From Pseudomonas sp. GGS8 (GTDB lineage Bacteria; Pseudomonadota; Gammaproteobacteria; Pseudomonadales; Pseudomonadaceae): 64,000 nucleotides of DNA. Numbering within the stretch: the first letter of the stretch is position 1; the number at the start of each line of letters is the position of its first letter. The stretch is from contig NZ_JALJWF010000001.1 of assembly GCF_024168645.1 (NCBI RefSeq), forward strand, positions 2,409,001 through 2,473,000. The letters are read 5' to 3'. Shown one piece after another: positions 36,830-46,858 of the stretch. A model generated the notes under the pieces. That model was not told the origin of the DNA, did no database searches, and saw only the letters and a program-made list of their open reading frames with translations. The translations under genes and the position numbers were made by a program.

Positions 36830-37068
36830 TTATCCAAGTTATACGTGCACCTGCCTGTGGATAACCTGTAGAGACACTCCGCCAGCCCACGCTGGCCGGG
36901 GCTTTTCAGGATCTGATCAAAAAACCAGCAGTTTCAGTGACTTGCGCACAAACGCCGGGGATCACGCTGTGGATAACCTTGGGAAGGATGAATGCAGGCC
37001 ACGGAAGACGTGGCCTGTAGAGATTTGTACGTTTTCTGATCATCTGCGGCGGCGCAGACTTATCCACG
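36830..37068. other. Cluster of DnaA-box-like sequences
   Basis: Two perfect TTATCCACA boxes (minus strand, at 36856-36864 and 36968-36976) are flanked by near matches TTATCCAAG (36830) and TTATCCACG (37060, inside the rarD 3' end). Four in 240 bases is more than chance would suggest, though no AT-rich unwinding region accompanies them. Confidence 0.5.
36881..36906 (+). terminator. Weak terminator candidate after the gcvR-like gene
   Basis: GCCAGC pairs with GCTGGC around a CCAC loop, and a GC-rich stretch with four Ts follows. A further hairpin at 36995-37017 (CAGGCCACG/CGTGGCCTG) near the rarD stop has no T tract. Confidence 0.35.
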
Positions 37069-37927
37069 CGTCGACGCTGTAAACCGCCAGACCGGCCCAG
37101 ATAAAGATGAACGCCACCAGCGTGCTGGATGACAAGTGCTCGCCAAACAGCAGAACGGCTTGCAACAACACCAGCGTCGGCGCCAGGTACTGGAGAAATC
37201 CGAGAGTGGTGTAGGGCAAGTGCCGGGCGGCGGCGTTGAAACATACCAGCGGCACCAGCGTCACCGGACCGGCGGCTACCAGCCACCAGGCTTCGGAGCT
37301 GGTCCAGAATGCGGCTTGCGCGCTGGTCGCCGTCGGGTTGAAAAGCAGCCAGGCGACCGCAATCGGCACCAACATCCAGGTTTCCACCACCAGCCCCGGC
37401 AGCGCCTTGACCGGTGCCTGCTTGCGGATCAGGCCGTAGAAGCCGAAGGTCAATGCCAACACCAGCGACACCCACGGCAGACTGCCGACCTGCCACACTT
37501 GCTGTGCGACACCGACCGCTGCCAGGCCAACCGCAATCCACTGCATGCGCCTTAGCCGCTCGCCGAGGATCAGCATCCCCAGCAACACGTTTACCAGCGG
37601 GTTGATGTAGTAGCCGAGGCTGGCCTCAAGCATGCGCCCGTTGTTCACCGACCAGACGTAAGTCAGCCAGTTGGCCGCAATCAGCGTGCCGCTCAGCGCC
37701 AGGATCGCCAGCCGTCGCGGATTCTCACGCAGCTCGCGCCACCAGCCAGGATGTTTCCAGACGAGCAGCAGCAAAGCGCCGAACAGCGCGGACCAGAGCA
37801 CGCGGTGGATGATGATTTCCACGGCGGGCACGCTGGCGATGGCTTTGAAGTAGAGCGGGAACAATCCCCAGATGATGTAGGCACTCAGGCCCAGAATGTA
37901 CCCGCGACGCGGGTTGGCGGCTTGCAT
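37040..37927 (-). CDS. rarD: RarD-type EamA-family transporter
   Basis: A 295-residue inner-membrane protein with about ten hydrophobic helices in two EamA-like halves. The opening GYILGLSAYIIWGLFPLYFK and the segment WLTYVWSVNNGRMLEASLGY are typical of RarD, named for a chloramphenicol-sensitivity phenotype. The substrate is not established; drug/metabolite efflux is the family expectation. AAGGA stands six bases before the ATG. Confidence 0.92.
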   Translation of the reverse strand: MQAANPRRGYILGLSAYIIWGLFPLYFKAIASVPAVEIIIHRVLWSALFGALLLLVWKHPGWWRELRENPRRLAILALSGTLIAANWLTYVWSVNNGRMLEASLGYYINPLVNVLLGMLILGERLRRMQWIAVGLAAVGVAQQVWQVGSLPWVSLVLALTFGFYGLIRKQAPVKALPGLVVETWMLVPIAVAWLLFNPTATSAQAAFWTSSEAWWLVAAGPVTLVPLVCFNAAARHLPYTTLGFLQYLAPTLVLLQAVLLFGEHLSSSTLVAFIFIWAGLAVYSVDAWISLRRRR

Positions 37928-37985
37928 GAGAATCCTTGCTTAGGCAGCTAACAAAGAGGGGATTGTATAGATGTGTCATGTTTTT

Positions 37986-38088
37986 TGTAGGAGCGAGCGG
38001 TGCGGCGATCCGACTTGCCCGCGAAGAAGATGACGCGGTTGGCCAGATAGAACGGATCGATCCTTTCGCGGGCAAGCCTCGCTCCTTG
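37986..38088. repeat. REPIN, family C, degenerate left arm
   Basis: The right arm, CTTTCGCGGGCAAGCCTCGCTCC, is intact. The left arm reads GTAGGAGCGAGCGGTGCGGCGATCCGACTTGCCCGCGAAG with an insertion of about 13 bases. It lies between rarD and the srkA stop. Confidence 0.75.
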
Positions 38089-38101
38089 GGGTCTGGTGTG
38101 T

Positions 38102-39076
38102 TTAGAAGAGCTTCAATGGCTCTTCATTGAGCGCTGCCAATTGCTCACGCAACGCCAGTACCTGATCACCCCAATAGCGCTCTGTACCAAACCACGGAAA
38201 GCTGCGGGGGAAGGCCGGGTCGTCCCAGCGACGGGCGAGCCAGGCGCTGTAATGCATCAACCGCAAGGCGCGCAGCGGTTCGATCAGTGCCAGTTCCCGC
38301 GGGTCGAAGTCGTGGAATTCGCTGTAGCCGTCCATCAGTTCCGACAGTTGCCCCAGACATTCCTGACGGTCACCCGCCAGCATCATCCAGATATCCTGCA
38401 CCGCCGGGCCCATGCGGCAGTCGTCGAGGTCGACGATGTGGAACATCTCGTCGCGGCACATCATGTTGCCGGGGTGGCAATCGCCATGTATGCGGATGTT
38501 CTGGTGTGGCGTGGCCTGGTAGACCTCTTCCACGCGCTTGAGCAAGTCGCGGGCGACGGACTCGTAGGCCGGCAGCAGACTGCGCGGTACGAAATTGCCT
38601 TCGAGCAAGGTGGCCAGTGAGTCGTGACCGAAGTTTTTCACCCCAAGCACTTCACGGTGTTCGAACGGTTTTGTAGCGCCGACCGCATGCAGACGACCCA
38701 GCAGTTGGCCCAGGCGATACAGCTGATCAAGGTTGCCCGGCTCTGGTGCGCGACCACCCCGGCGCGGGAACAGGGTGAAACGGAATCCAGCATGTTCGTG
38801 CAGGCTTTCATCGTTGTGGATCAGCGGCGCGACCACCGGTATATCGCACTCGGCGAGTTCGAAGGTGAATTGGTGTTCTTCGAGAATCGCTTCGTTGGTC
38901 CAGCGCTGCGGACGGTAAAACTTGGCGATCAGCGGTTCGGAGTCTTCGATGCCAACCTGATAGACACGGTTCTCGTAGCTGTTGAGCGCCAGAATACGGG
39001 CGTCGCTGAGAAAGCCGATGCTTTCGACGGCATCGAGCACGAGGTCTGGGGTGAGGGTTTCAAACGGGTGGGCCAT
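38102..39076 (-). CDS. srkA: Stress response kinase A (YihE/RdoA)
   Basis: A 324-residue choline-kinase-fold Ser/Thr protein kinase that in E. coli protects against envelope and oxidative stress and counters toxin-mediated death. Visible motifs are the ATP-lysine region LIAKFYRP, the catalytic loop IHGDCHPGNMM with Asp and Asn, and the metal-binding VDLDDCRMGP. AGGAG lies six bases before the chosen ATG (MAHPFETLTPD). A longer frame runs into the REPIN upstream and is rejected. Confidence 0.93.
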   Translation of the reverse strand: MAHPFETLTPDLVLDAVESIGFLSDARILALNSYENRVYQVGIEDSEPLIAKFYRPQRWTNEAILEEHQFTFELAECDIPVVAPLIHNDESLHEHAGFRFTLFPRRGGRAPEPGNLDQLYRLGQLLGRLHAVGATKPFEHREVLGVKNFGHDSLATLLEGNFVPRSLLPAYESVARDLLKRVEEVYQATPHQNIRIHGDCHPGNMMCRDEMFHIVDLDDCRMGPAVQDIWMMLAGDRQECLGQLSELMDGYSEFHDFDPRELALIEPLRALRLMHYSAWLARRWDDPAFPRSFPWFGTERYWGDQVLALREQLAALNEEPLKLF

Positions 39077-39181
39077 GCTGACTCCTGCGCGCGGCAGGCT
39101 GCCGCGTCCGGCCAAGCATGGTAGCGCAGACGAGGCCTCTTTAGGGGGTGGGGTTGAGATGAGTGGTGTTTGGGATGACGC

Positions 39182-39276
39182 CATCGCGAGCAGGCTCGCT
39201 CCCACAGGAGATCTGCTTTGTGTCACGGACAGTGTGCACAACGTAGATCCATTGTGGCAGCGAGCCTGCTCGCGAT
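39182..39276. repeat. REPIN, family B
   Basis: CATCGCGAGCAGGCTCGCTCCCACA pairs with TGTGGCAGCGAGCCTGCTCGCGAT around a 47-base spacer. It lies between the phoX stop and the srkA start. Confidence 0.88.
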
Positions 39277-39286
39277 ATAGCGCCTA

Positions 39287-41188
39287 TCAGGCGCCGACGA
39301 TCCCGCCATCCTCGCGGGTAATCGCCATCACCGAAGACCGTGGCTTGCCATTGGGCAGATGCTCAGGGAATGTCGACCCGCCGTTTTCCCCCGGATGCTG
39401 AATCCCGACAAACAAGGTCTTCTGATCCGGCGAGAAGCTGATTCCCGTCACCTCACAACCTATCGGCCCGACCATGAAGCGGCGGATCTCGCCGGTCACC
39501 GGGTCGGCGCACAGCATCTGGTTATTGCCCATGCCCGCGAAATCGCCCGTGTTGCTCGAGTCGCCATCGGTCAGAATCCACAAGCGCCCGGCTTTGTCGA
39601 AGCCCAGGCCGTCCGGGCTGTTGAACATGTTCTGCGGGGTAATGTTGGACGAACCGCCCTTCGGCGTTCCGGCATGGACGCCCGGGTTGCCGGCGACCAC
39701 AAACAGGTCCCAGGCAAAGCTATTGGAGCCGTGATCGTCGCGGTCAGTGCGCCAGCGCAGGATCTGCCCGTAGACGTTCTTCTCGCGCGGATTCGGGCCG
39801 CCCACCGGTTGGCCTTCTTCGCCGCGTTTGGCGTTGTTGGTCAGGGTGCAATAAACCTGGCCGTCCTTGGGGCTGACGACGATCCATTCCGGGCGGTCCA
39901 TGCGCGTGGCGGTTACCACACTGGCTGCGAGGCGTGCATGAATCAGCACCTCGGCTTGATCGGCAAAACCACTGCTGGCGTCGATGCCGTTCTTGCCGTG
40001 GGTCAGTTCGATCCACTGGCCCTGGCCTTTCGGATGATCGGCGTTACCGTCGCCCGTGTCGAAACGCGCCACGTACAAGGTGCCGTGATCCAGCAGGTCG
40101 CGGTTGGCCTTGGGGTTTTTGTGGTTGATCTTGTCGCGGCTGACAAATTTATAGATGAACTCGCCACGTTCGTCGTCGCCCATGTACACCACGGCGCGAC
40201 CGTCATTGGTTTCGGCCAGGGCAGCGTTTTCATGTTTGAAGCGGCCCAGCGCGGTGCGTTTGACCGGCGTCGACTGCGGATCGAACGGATCGATTTCCAC
40301 CACCCAACCGTGGCGGTTGAGCTCGTTGGGGTTCTTCGCCAGGTCAAAGCGCTCATCGTGCTGGTGCCAGTTGATCTCTTTACTGGCCGCCACTGCGCCA
40401 TAGCGCTTCTGCGCGGCGTCGAATTTTTGCTCGGCATTGCTGCTGCCGAAGCAGTCGGTGAAGTTCTCTTCGCAGGTCAGATAAGTGCCCCACGGCGTCT
40501 TGCCGTTGGCGCAGTTCTGGAAGGTGCCGAGGACGTTCTTGCCGTGTTTGTCGGCACTGGTTTTCATCAGCGCGTGACCGGCGGCCGGGCCGCTCAAGCT
40601 GATCGGCGCGTTACCGTGAATGCGTCGGTTGTAGCGCGAGCCCTGGACGAATTGCCATTGGCCGTTCTGGCGCTGCACTTCGATCACCGACACGCCTTCG
40701 CAGGCCAGGGCTTTGCGCACCTCTTCAGCCGATTGCGGCATGCCGCCGTGGGGATAGAGGTAGCGGTAGTTGGTGTATTCGTTGTTGATCGCCATCAGCG
40801 CCCGGTCTTTGTCACCGGGGAATTCGAACAGGCTCATGCCGTCGTTGTTATCGCCGAACTGGACTTCCTGGTGCTCAGCCGTGCCGTTGCCGCTCGGGTC
40901 GAACGTCGGGCCATTCTTCTGCAGAGGCTGGCCCCAGCTGATCAACACCGAGGATTTGTAGCCTGGCGGCAGGGTGATGGTATCGGTGGTGGCGGCGGCG
41001 ATGCTGTCGAAACCCAACAATTTGCTGGAGCCGGCGCTGACACTGGCGGCCAGCACACTGCGACTCAGCAGGTTGCCACCGAGAAACATCGCCGCACCGC
41101 AGAGAGCACCGGCGCTGATGAAGCCACGACGGCTGAGGCCGACCATTTTTTCGAGATCGGTGGGTTGGTTGTCTTCTAATAGGCTCAC
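39287..41188 (-). CDS. PhoX-family alkaline phosphatase, Tat-exported (DUF839)
   Basis: A 633-residue predicted periplasmic or secreted phosphatase. The N-terminus carries a Tat signal, LSRRGFISAG, followed by a hydrophobic stretch ending near LSRSVLAAS. Mature features of PhoX include NNEYTNYRYLYPHGG, TCEENFTDCFG, and a late DGDSSNTGDF. PhoX enzymes are monomeric and need calcium and iron. I start at GTG 41188 (MSLLEDN), with GGGAG seven bases upstream; a frame ten codons longer exists but has a poorer site. It follows modE by 72 bases. I see no clear PHO box. Confidence 0.9.
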   Translation of the reverse strand: MSLLEDNQPTDLEKMVGLSRRGFISAGALCGAAMFLGGNLLSRSVLAASVSAGSSKLLGFDSIAAATTDTITLPPGYKSSVLISWGQPLQKNGPTFDPSGNGTAEHQEVQFGDNNDGMSLFEFPGDKDRALMAINNEYTNYRYLYPHGGMPQSAEEVRKALACEGVSVIEVQRQNGQWQFVQGSRYNRRIHGNAPISLSGPAAGHALMKTSADKHGKNVLGTFQNCANGKTPWGTYLTCEENFTDCFGSSNAEQKFDAAQKRYGAVAASKEINWHQHDERFDLAKNPNELNRHGWVVEIDPFDPQSTPVKRTALGRFKHENAALAETNDGRAVVYMGDDERGEFIYKFVSRDKINHKNPKANRDLLDHGTLYVARFDTGDGNADHPKGQGQWIELTHGKNGIDASSGFADQAEVLIHARLAASVVTATRMDRPEWIVVSPKDGQVYCTLTNNAKRGEEGQPVGGPNPREKNVYGQILRWRTDRDDHGSNSFAWDLFVVAGNPGVHAGTPKGGSSNITPQNMFNSPDGLGFDKAGRLWILTDGDSSNTGDFAGMGNNQMLCADPVTGEIRRFMVGPIGCEVTGISFSPDQKTLFVGIQHPGENGGSTFPEHLPNGKPRSSVMAITREDGGIVGA

Positions 41189-41260
41189 ATCAGGCTCCCT
41201 GCGGGTTTTTGCAGCCACCTTAAGGGCGGTTGATGAAGCTTTTGTTGCAGCGCCTACAGG

Positions 41261-42025
41261 CTAGAGCGGTGTACCCAGCAGGATGTTCGATGGCGCGAAC
41301 TGCACCTGCACCGGTTTACCGGCGGCAAGCCCGAGGTTTTTCAGGTGCAGCGGCTCGGCCAGGGCGCAAAGTGTCTGGCCATTGGGCAGGCCGATGCGCA
41401 CTTCGCTGGGGCTGTCTTCGGCGTCGAGGATTTCTTCGATGGTGCCCTTCAGGCAATTGTTGCCATGTGTTGCAGCTTGATCGATGCCAAGCAGTTCCAG
41501 CCAGCCGGCCTTGATCAGTGCGACCACTTCGGTACCCGTTTCCAGCTCCAGGCGCAGGGTGCTGTCGTGAGTGATCTGCGCGTCAATGAGCAAGCCTTCG
41601 GCCAGTTCAAGGCGGATCCGGTCGTTGCGCCCCTGTGCATCGATCGCCACGACCTTGCCGTGCAATTGATTGCGCGCGCTGGTTCTGAGCATCAGCCGAC
41701 CGAGCAAGTCCAGGTCGCTGGCCTCTTCGGCGGCTTCCAGAACCTGAGCCTGCAACGCTTGCAGCTTTTGATACAGGCGCAACACGCGCTCGCCTTCGCT
41801 GGACAATTTGGCGCCACCGCCGCCCTTGCCACCAACGCTGCGCTCCACCAGTGGTTTCTGCGCGAGGTTGTTCAGCTCGTCGATGGCGTCCCACGCAGCC
41901 TTGTAACTCAAACCCGCGCTTTTTGCGGCGCGGGTGATCGAACCCTGTTCGGCGATGTGTTGCAGCAACGCAATGCGTTGCGGACGACGGACAATGTGCT
42001 GGGACAACAACGTAGGCAAGGACAT
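41261..42025 (-). CDS. modE: ModE-type molybdate-responsive regulator
   Basis: A 254-residue regulator: N-terminal winged-helix LysR-like domain (RIALLQHIAEQGSITRAAKSAGLSYKAAWDAI, shown in parts at residues 17-48), a Gly-rich wing (GGKGGGGAKL), and two TOBE domains (about 125-190 and 195-250) that bind molybdate. In E. coli, ModE with molybdate represses modABC and activates molybdoenzyme genes. No mod transport genes are adjacent here, so it would act in trans. The ribosome site is weak. Confidence 0.9.
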   Translation of the reverse strand: MSLPTLLSQHIVRRPQRIALLQHIAEQGSITRAAKSAGLSYKAAWDAIDELNNLAQKPLVERSVGGKGGGGAKLSSEGERVLRLYQKLQALQAQVLEAAEEASDLDLLGRLMLRTSARNQLHGKVVAIDAQGRNDRIRLELAEGLLIDAQITHDSTLRLELETGTEVVALIKAGWLELLGIDQAATHGNNCLKGTIEEILDAEDSPSEVRIGLPNGQTLCALAEPLHLKNLGLAAGKPVQVQFAPSNILLGTPL

Positions 42026-42088
42026 GGCAAGGCGCTTTGGGCTGTGGCGATGGATGGGACGTTGGCGGCTTGGCGTGCGGGAGTCAAG

Positions 42089-42829
42089 TCAGGCCCCATC
42101 GCCAGGTTTGGGGGTACGGGCCAGGCAGTAGACGTCGACCCGCGTCGCACCCGCATCCATCAATAAGCGAGCGAGGGCTTGGGCGGTGGCGCCGGTAGTC
42201 AGTACATCGTCCACCAGTGCGAAGTGGCGGCCCTTGATCGAGGCCGTGGGCGCCAGGGCAAAGGCGTTGCGCAGGTTCTTCTTGCGTGCTTCGGCGTTCA
42301 GGTCTTGTTGCGCGCTGGTGTCCTGAATCCTCAGCAACAGCGTTTCATCGCAAGGAATGCCGAGGCCAGTGCTGAGCCAGCGAGCGAGCATCGCCGCCTG
42401 GTTGAAACCCCGCTGGCGCAAACGCTTGGAGGCTAGCGGTACCGGTATCAGTGCATCGGGCCGATCCAGATCTTCATCGAAGCGATGTTGCAGATATTGA
42501 GCAAGAAGTTCGGCGAGCAGGCGGCCAAACGGCCATTTTGCGCTGTGTTTGAAACGGGTAATCAAACTGTCGACGGGAAAGCTGTAAGTCCAGGGTGCGG
42601 CAACTCGCTCGAAGGCTGGCGGCTGGTTCAGGCATTGGCCGCACGTCAGGCCCGTGGCGGGTAAGGGCAGGGCGCAGGTCTGGCAGTGATCGCCCAGCCA
42701 GGGCAGCTCGGTTTCGCAGGCCATGCAGATTGGTAGGGTGTCGTCCGCGGCTTCTGAGCAGAGCAAACAGAATTGTTTGTTTTTTAACCAGATGTAAACC
42801 GGTCCTTCGTATCGTGGTTGACAGTGCAT
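42089..42829 (-). CDS. ComF/GntX-family phosphoribosyltransferase-like protein
   Basis: A 246-residue protein with an N-terminal zinc-ribbon region containing several CxxC pairs (CLLC, CMAC, CQTC, CGQC) and a C-terminal type I phosphoribosyltransferase fold with the PRPP-binding motif [11 protein letters not shown]. ComF helps DNA uptake in competent bacteria, while GntX supports use of external DNA or gluconate. No competence genes adjoin it. AAGGAAG lies five bases before the ATG. It is divergent from bioB with 90 bases between starts. Confidence 0.9.
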   Translation of the reverse strand: MHCQPRYEGPVYIWLKNKQFCLLCSEAADDTLPICMACETELPWLGDHCQTCALPLPATGLTCGQCLNQPPAFERVAAPWTYSFPVDSLITRFKHSAKWPFGRLLAELLAQYLQHRFDEDLDRPDALIPVPLASKRLRQRGFNQAAMLARWLSTGLGIPCDETLLLRIQDTSAQQDLNAEARKKNLRNAFALAPTASIKGRHFALVDDVLTTGATAQALARLLMDAGATRVDVYCLARTPKPGDGA

Positions 42830-42919
42830 GAGTCTTCCTTAAATATGCCGAACATCCGTGTCGCGTCTGTGGGTATTCCATTCCCCAGGCGCTTGCCAAG
42901 CATAACCAAGGAATCGCCC

Positions 42920-43975
42920 ATGAGCGCCAGCACCACTGCCACCCTGCGTCACGACTGGTCTTTGGCTGAAGTCAAAGCACTCTTCGTTCAGCCATTCAAT
43001 GACCTGTTGTTCCAGGCGCAGACGGTGCACCGCGCGCATTTCGACGCCAACCGCGTCCAGGTTTCCACCCTGCTGTCGATCAAAACCGGCGCGTGCCCTG
43101 AAGATTGCAAATATTGTCCGCAGTCCGGCCACTACAACACTGGCCTGGAAAAAGAAAAACTGATGGAAGTGCAGAAGGTCCTCGAAGAGGCTGCTCGCGC
43201 CAAGGCCATCGGTTCGACCCGTTTCTGCATGGGCGCGGCGTGGAAACACCCGTCGGCCAAAGACATGCCTTACGTGCTGGAGATGGTCAAGGGCGTGAAA
43301 GCCATGGGCCTGGAAACCTGCATGACCCTCGGTCGTCTCGATCAGGACCAGACCGTCGCCCTGGCCGAAGCCGGCCTGGACTATTACAACCACAACCTCG
43401 ATACCTCGCCTGAGTTCTACGGCAGCATCATCACCACCCGCACTTACAGCGAGCGCCTGCAAACCCTGGCCTACGTGCGTGATTCGGGGATGAAGATCTG
43501 CTCCGGCGGTATTCTCGGCATGGGCGAGTCCCTCGACGACCGCGCCAACCTGCTGATCCAGTTGGCCAACCTGCCGGAGCATCCAGAGTCGGTGCCGATC
43601 AACATGCTGGTGAAAGTCGCCGGTACGCCGCTGGAAAATGCCGACGACGTCGATCCGTTCGACTTCATTCGCATGCTCGCGGTCGCCCGCATCCTGATGC
43701 CCAAATCCCACGTGCGCCTGTCGGCCGGCCGCGAAGCGATGAACGAGCAGATGCAGGCCCTGGCATTCTTGGCTGGCGCCAACTCGATTTTCTACGGCGA
43801 AAAACTGCTGACCACCGCCAACCCGCAGGCGGACAAGGACATGCAACTGTTCTCGCGTCTGGGCATCCAGCCGGAAGCCCGCGAAGAGCACGCCGACGAA
43901 GTGCATCAGGCCGCCATCGAACAGGCACTGGTGGAGCAGAAGAGCAGCGAGCAGTTCTATAACGCTGCTGTCTGA
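42920..43975 (+). CDS. bioB: Biotin synthase
   Basis: This radical-SAM enzyme inserts sulfur into dethiobiotin to make biotin. The 351-residue protein has the radical-SAM cluster C59-x3-C63-x2-C66 (CPEDCKYC), the SAM region, and the later cysteines and Arg typical of the second [2Fe-2S] site. AAGGAA stands seven bases before the chosen ATG; a longer frame overlaps the comF promoter. It leads the biotin cluster, though a REPIN separates it from bioF. Confidence 0.97.
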   Translation: MSASTTATLRHDWSLAEVKALFVQPFNDLLFQAQTVHRAHFDANRVQVSTLLSIKTGACPEDCKYCPQSGHYNTGLEKEKLMEVQKVLEEAARAKAIGSTRFCMGAAWKHPSAKDMPYVLEMVKGVKAMGLETCMTLGRLDQDQTVALAEAGLDYYNHNLDTSPEFYGSIITTRTYSERLQTLAYVRDSGMKICSGGILGMGESLDDRANLLIQLANLPEHPESVPINMLVKVAGTPLENADDVDPFDFIRMLAVARILMPKSHVRLSAGREAMNEQMQALAFLAGANSIFYGEKLLTTANPQADKDMQLFSRLGIQPEAREEHADEVHQAAIEQALVEQKSSEQFYNAAV

Positions 43976-44012
43976 AGCCTTCACCGATTCCTTCAGAAAG
44001 AACACAAGACCC

Positions 44013-44102
44013 TGTGGGAGCGGGCTTGCCCGCGATAGCGATCTGTCTGTCAACATCTATGTTGGAGGTGGTGCCGCCATCGCGGGCAAGCCCGCTCCCA
44101 CA
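44013..44102. repeat. REPIN, family C, between bioB and bioF
   Basis: TGTGGGAGCGGGCTTGCCCGCGAT and ATCGCGGGCAAGCCCGCTCCCACA are exact mirror arms around a 42-base spacer. Confidence 0.92.
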
Positions 44103-44150
44103 GGGGATGTGCCTATTTTGAATTATGTGATCTGACCGCCTGAGGCCTGC

Positions 44151-45329
44151 ATGTCTTTCGATCTCGCCGCACGCCTTGCTGCCCGTCGTGCCGAAAACCT
44201 TTATCGCCAGCGCCCGCTGCTCGAAAGCCCTCAAGGCCCGGAAGTGGTGGTCGATGGTCAGCCGTTGCTGGCGTTCTGTAATAACGATTACCTGGGCCTG
44301 GCCAATCACCCGCAAGTGATCGAAGCCTGGCGCGCCGGCGCGTCGCGTTGGGGCGTGGGCGGTGGCGCTTCGCATCTGGTGATTGGCCACAGCGGCCCGC
44401 ATCACGCGCTGGAAGAAGCCCTTGCCGAATTCACCGGCCGCCCGCGCGTACTGCTGTTCACCACCGGCTACATGGCCAACCTCGGCGCGGTCACCGCATT
44501 GGTCGGGCAGGGCGATACGGTGCTGGAAGACCGGCTCAATCACGCGTCGTTGCTGGATGCCGGGCTGCTGTCCGGTGCGCGTTTCAATCGCTACCTGCAT
44601 AACGACGCGGCCAGCTTGGCCAAGCGCCTTGAGAAGGCCACCGGCAATACGCTGGTGGTCACCGATGGCGTGTTCAGCATGGACGGCGACATCGCCGATC
44701 TGCCGGCGCTGGCGCGGGAAGCCAAGGCCAAAGGTGCCTGGTTGATGGTTGATGACGCGCACGGTTTTGGTCCGCTGGGCGCCAATGGCGGTGGGGTCGT
44801 CGAGCATTTCGGCCTGAGTCAGGACGATGTGCCGGTACTGGTCGGCACCCTCGGCAAGGCGTTCGGTACGGCCGGTGCTTTTGTGGCTGGCAGTGAAGAG
44901 TTGATCGAGAGCCTGATCCAGTTCGCTCGCCCCTACATCTACACCACCAGCCAGCCGCCGGCGCTGGCCTGCGCGACGCTGAAAAGCCTCGAGCTGTTGC
45001 GTAGCGAACACTGGCGACGCGAGCATCTGAATACCCTGATTCGGCAGTTCCGCCAGGGGGCCGAGCAGATTGGCCTGGAGTTGATGGACAGCTTCACGCC
45101 GATCCAGCCGATCATGATTGGCGATGCCGGCCGCGCGGTTCGGTTGTCTCAGATGCTGCGTGAGCGTGGCTTGATGGTGACCGCGATCCGTCCACCGACC
45201 GTGCCCGCCGGCAGCGCCCGCTTGCGTGTGACCTTGACCGCCGCCCACAGCGAGGCGCAGGTACAGCTATTGTTAAATGGACTGGCCGATTGCTTTCAAC
45301 AACTGGGACCGGAGCCAAGCCATGCGTGA
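44151..45329 (+). CDS. bioF: 8-amino-7-oxononanoate synthase
   Basis: This PLP enzyme condenses pimeloyl-ACP (or -CoA) with alanine. The 392-residue fold-type I protein shows [25 protein letters not shown], the cofactor-binding [10 protein letters not shown], and the PLP lysine in [11 protein letters not shown]. It overlaps bioH by eight bases, starting the tightly packed bioFHCD block. Upstream lies the REPIN that separates it from bioB, so it may have its own promoter in the 175-base gap. Confidence 0.97.
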   Translation: MSFDLAARLAARRAENLYRQRPLLESPQGPEVVVDGQPLLAFCNNDYLGLANHPQVIEAWRAGASRWGVGGGASHLVIGHSGPHHALEEALAEFTGRPRVLLFTTGYMANLGAVTALVGQGDTVLEDRLNHASLLDAGLLSGARFNRYLHNDAASLAKRLEKATGNTLVVTDGVFSMDGDIADLPALAREAKAKGAWLMVDDAHGFGPLGANGGGVVEHFGLSQDDVPVLVGTLGKAFGTAGAFVAGSEELIESLIQFARPYIYTTSQPPALACATLKSLELLRSEHWRREHLNTLIRQFRQGAEQIGLELMDSFTPIQPIMIGDAGRAVRLSQMLRERGLMVTAIRPPTVPAGSARLRVTLTAAHSEAQVQLLLNGLADCFQQLGPEPSHA

Positions 45330-46053
45330 TCGTCTGATTCTGCTGCCGGGCTGGGGTCTCGGGATTTCGCCGCTGGAACCCTTGGCGGCTGCCTTGCAAG
45401 GCCTGGATGAGCATCTGCGCGTCGAAATCGAGCCACTGCCGGAGCTGGAGTCGAGTGACCTTGAAGAATGGCTCGATGAGCTGGACTCGACTTTGCCTCA
45501 GGATGCCTGGCTCGGCGGCTGGTCGCTGGGCGGCATGCTGGCATCCGAATTGGCGTCGAGGCGTGGTGACCGCTGCTGCGGTCTGGTGACCCTGGCGAGT
45601 AACCCTTCTTTTGTCGCCCATGAGCAGTGGTCGAGCGCGATGCCCGGCGAGACCTTCGACGCGTTTCTGGCCGGTTGCAAAGCCGACCCAGGGATGACGT
45701 TGAAACGTTTCTCGCTACTGTGCACCCAAGGGGCCGCAGACCCGCGCGGGCTATCGCGGCTGTTGCTCGCTGGCGCACCGCTTTCGTCTCCGTCGGTGCT
45801 GATGAGCGGCCTGGAGTTGCTTGCACAGCTGGATACCCGGCAAGCATTACAGGCGTTTCGCGGCCCGCAATTGCACTTGTTCGCCGGCCTCGACGGATTG
45901 GTCCCGGCCGAAGCAGCGGGGGATTTGCTGGCGCTGCTGCCGGATGTTGAAATCGGTCTGATTGAACAGGCCAGCCACGCATTTCTTCTGGAAGACCCCC
46001 ACGGTGTGGCGGGGGCGATTCAGGCCTTTTTGCATGAGTCCGGTGATGACTGA
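45322..46053 (+). CDS. bioH: Pimeloyl-ACP methyl ester carboxylesterase
   Basis: BioH removes the methyl group from pimeloyl-ACP methyl ester, ending the disguised fatty-acid route begun by BioC. The 243-residue alpha/beta hydrolase has the nucleophile elbow G-W-S68-L-G-G, a late Asp in FAGLDGLVP, and the catalytic His in [10 protein letters not shown]. It starts at ATG 45322, overlapping the bioF stop, and overlaps the bioC start by eight bases. GGAG is about nine bases upstream. Confidence 0.95.
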   Translation: MRDRLILLPGWGLGISPLEPLAAALQGLDEHLRVEIEPLPELESSDLEEWLDELDSTLPQDAWLGGWSLGGMLASELASRRGDRCCGLVTLASNPSFVAHEQWSSAMPGETFDAFLAGCKADPGMTLKRFSLLCTQGAADPRGLSRLLLAGAPLSSPSVLMSGLELLAQLDTRQALQAFRGPQLHLFAGLDGLVPAEAAGDLLALLPDVEIGLIEQASHAFLLEDPHGVAGAIQAFLHESGDD

Positions 46054-46858
46054 TTTGTCCCTTCCCAACCTGCCCGGCGGCTTGCCCGATAAACGCCAGG
46101 TAGCGGCGTCCTTTTCCCGAGCGGCGGCGAGCTACGACAGCGTGGCCGAATTGCAGCGCGACGTTGGCAATGAGTTGTTGCGTCGCTTGCCGGAGGATTT
46201 TGTCCCGGGTCGATGGCTGGACATGGGCTGTGGCACCGGGTATTTCAGCCGTGCGCTCGGTGAGCGTTTTCCTGACGGTAACGGGCTGGCCCTTGATATT
46301 GCAGAGGGGATGCTCAATCACGCCCGTCCCTTGGGCGGCGCCAACCATTTCATCGCTGGTGATGCCGAACGCTTGCCGTTGCAGGATTCGACCTGCGACC
46401 TGGTCTTCTCCAGCCTGGCGGTGCAATGGTGCGCGGATTTCGCCTCGGTGCTCAACGAAGCGAATCGAGTGCTGAAACCGGGCGGTATTTTTGCGTTTGC
46501 TAGTCTGTGTGCAGGCACGCTGTACGAATTGCGCGACAGCTGGCGTCAGGTGGATGGCATGGTGCACGTCAACCGCTTCCGCGAGTTCGGTGTTTACCAG
46601 CAGCTTTGCGCGGGCAGTGGCTTGAAGGTTATCAGCCTTGAAACACATCCACATGTGTTGCATTACCCCGATGTCCGTAGCCTGACCCATGAGCTCAAGG
46701 CACTGGGGGCGCATAACCTGAACCCCGGTCGGCCGGGTGGTTTGACCGGCAGGGCGCGAATCCTCGGCTTGATCGAGGCTTACGAGCAGTTTCGTCAGGC
46801 ACAGGGACTGCCGGCGACTTATCAAGTGGTTTACGCCGTGCTGGAGAAACCCTTATGA
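46046..46858 (+). CDS. bioC: Malonyl-ACP O-methyltransferase
   Basis: BioC methylates malonyl-ACP to disguise it as a fatty-acid primer, starting pimelate synthesis. The 270-residue SAM methyltransferase has the family N-terminus [17 protein letters not shown], the SAM motif [12 protein letters not shown], and a later ALDIAEGML acidic loop. I chose ATG 46046 by resemblance to BioC N-termini; 46034 is another in-frame ATG. It overlaps bioH by eight bases and bioD by four (ATGA), so the block is translationally coupled. Confidence 0.95.
   Translation: MTDLSLPNLPGGLPDKRQVAASFSRAAASYDSVAELQRDVGNELLRRLPEDFVPGRWLDMGCGTGYFSRALGERFPDGNGLALDIAEGMLNHARPLGGANHFIAGDAERLPLQDSTCDLVFSSLAVQWCADFASVLNEANRVLKPGGIFAFASLCAGTLYELRDSWRQVDGMVHVNRFREFGVYQQLCAGSGLKVISLETHPHVLHYPDVRSLTHELKALGAHNLNPGRPGGLTGRARILGLIEAYEQFRQAQGLPATYQVVYAVLEKPL

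Noticed and set aside
41189..41260. PHO-box-like CTGCAAC...CTTCATC upstream of phoX
   Set aside because: It fits the PhoB consensus poorly at key positions and the gap after modE is only 72 bases. Not enough to claim.
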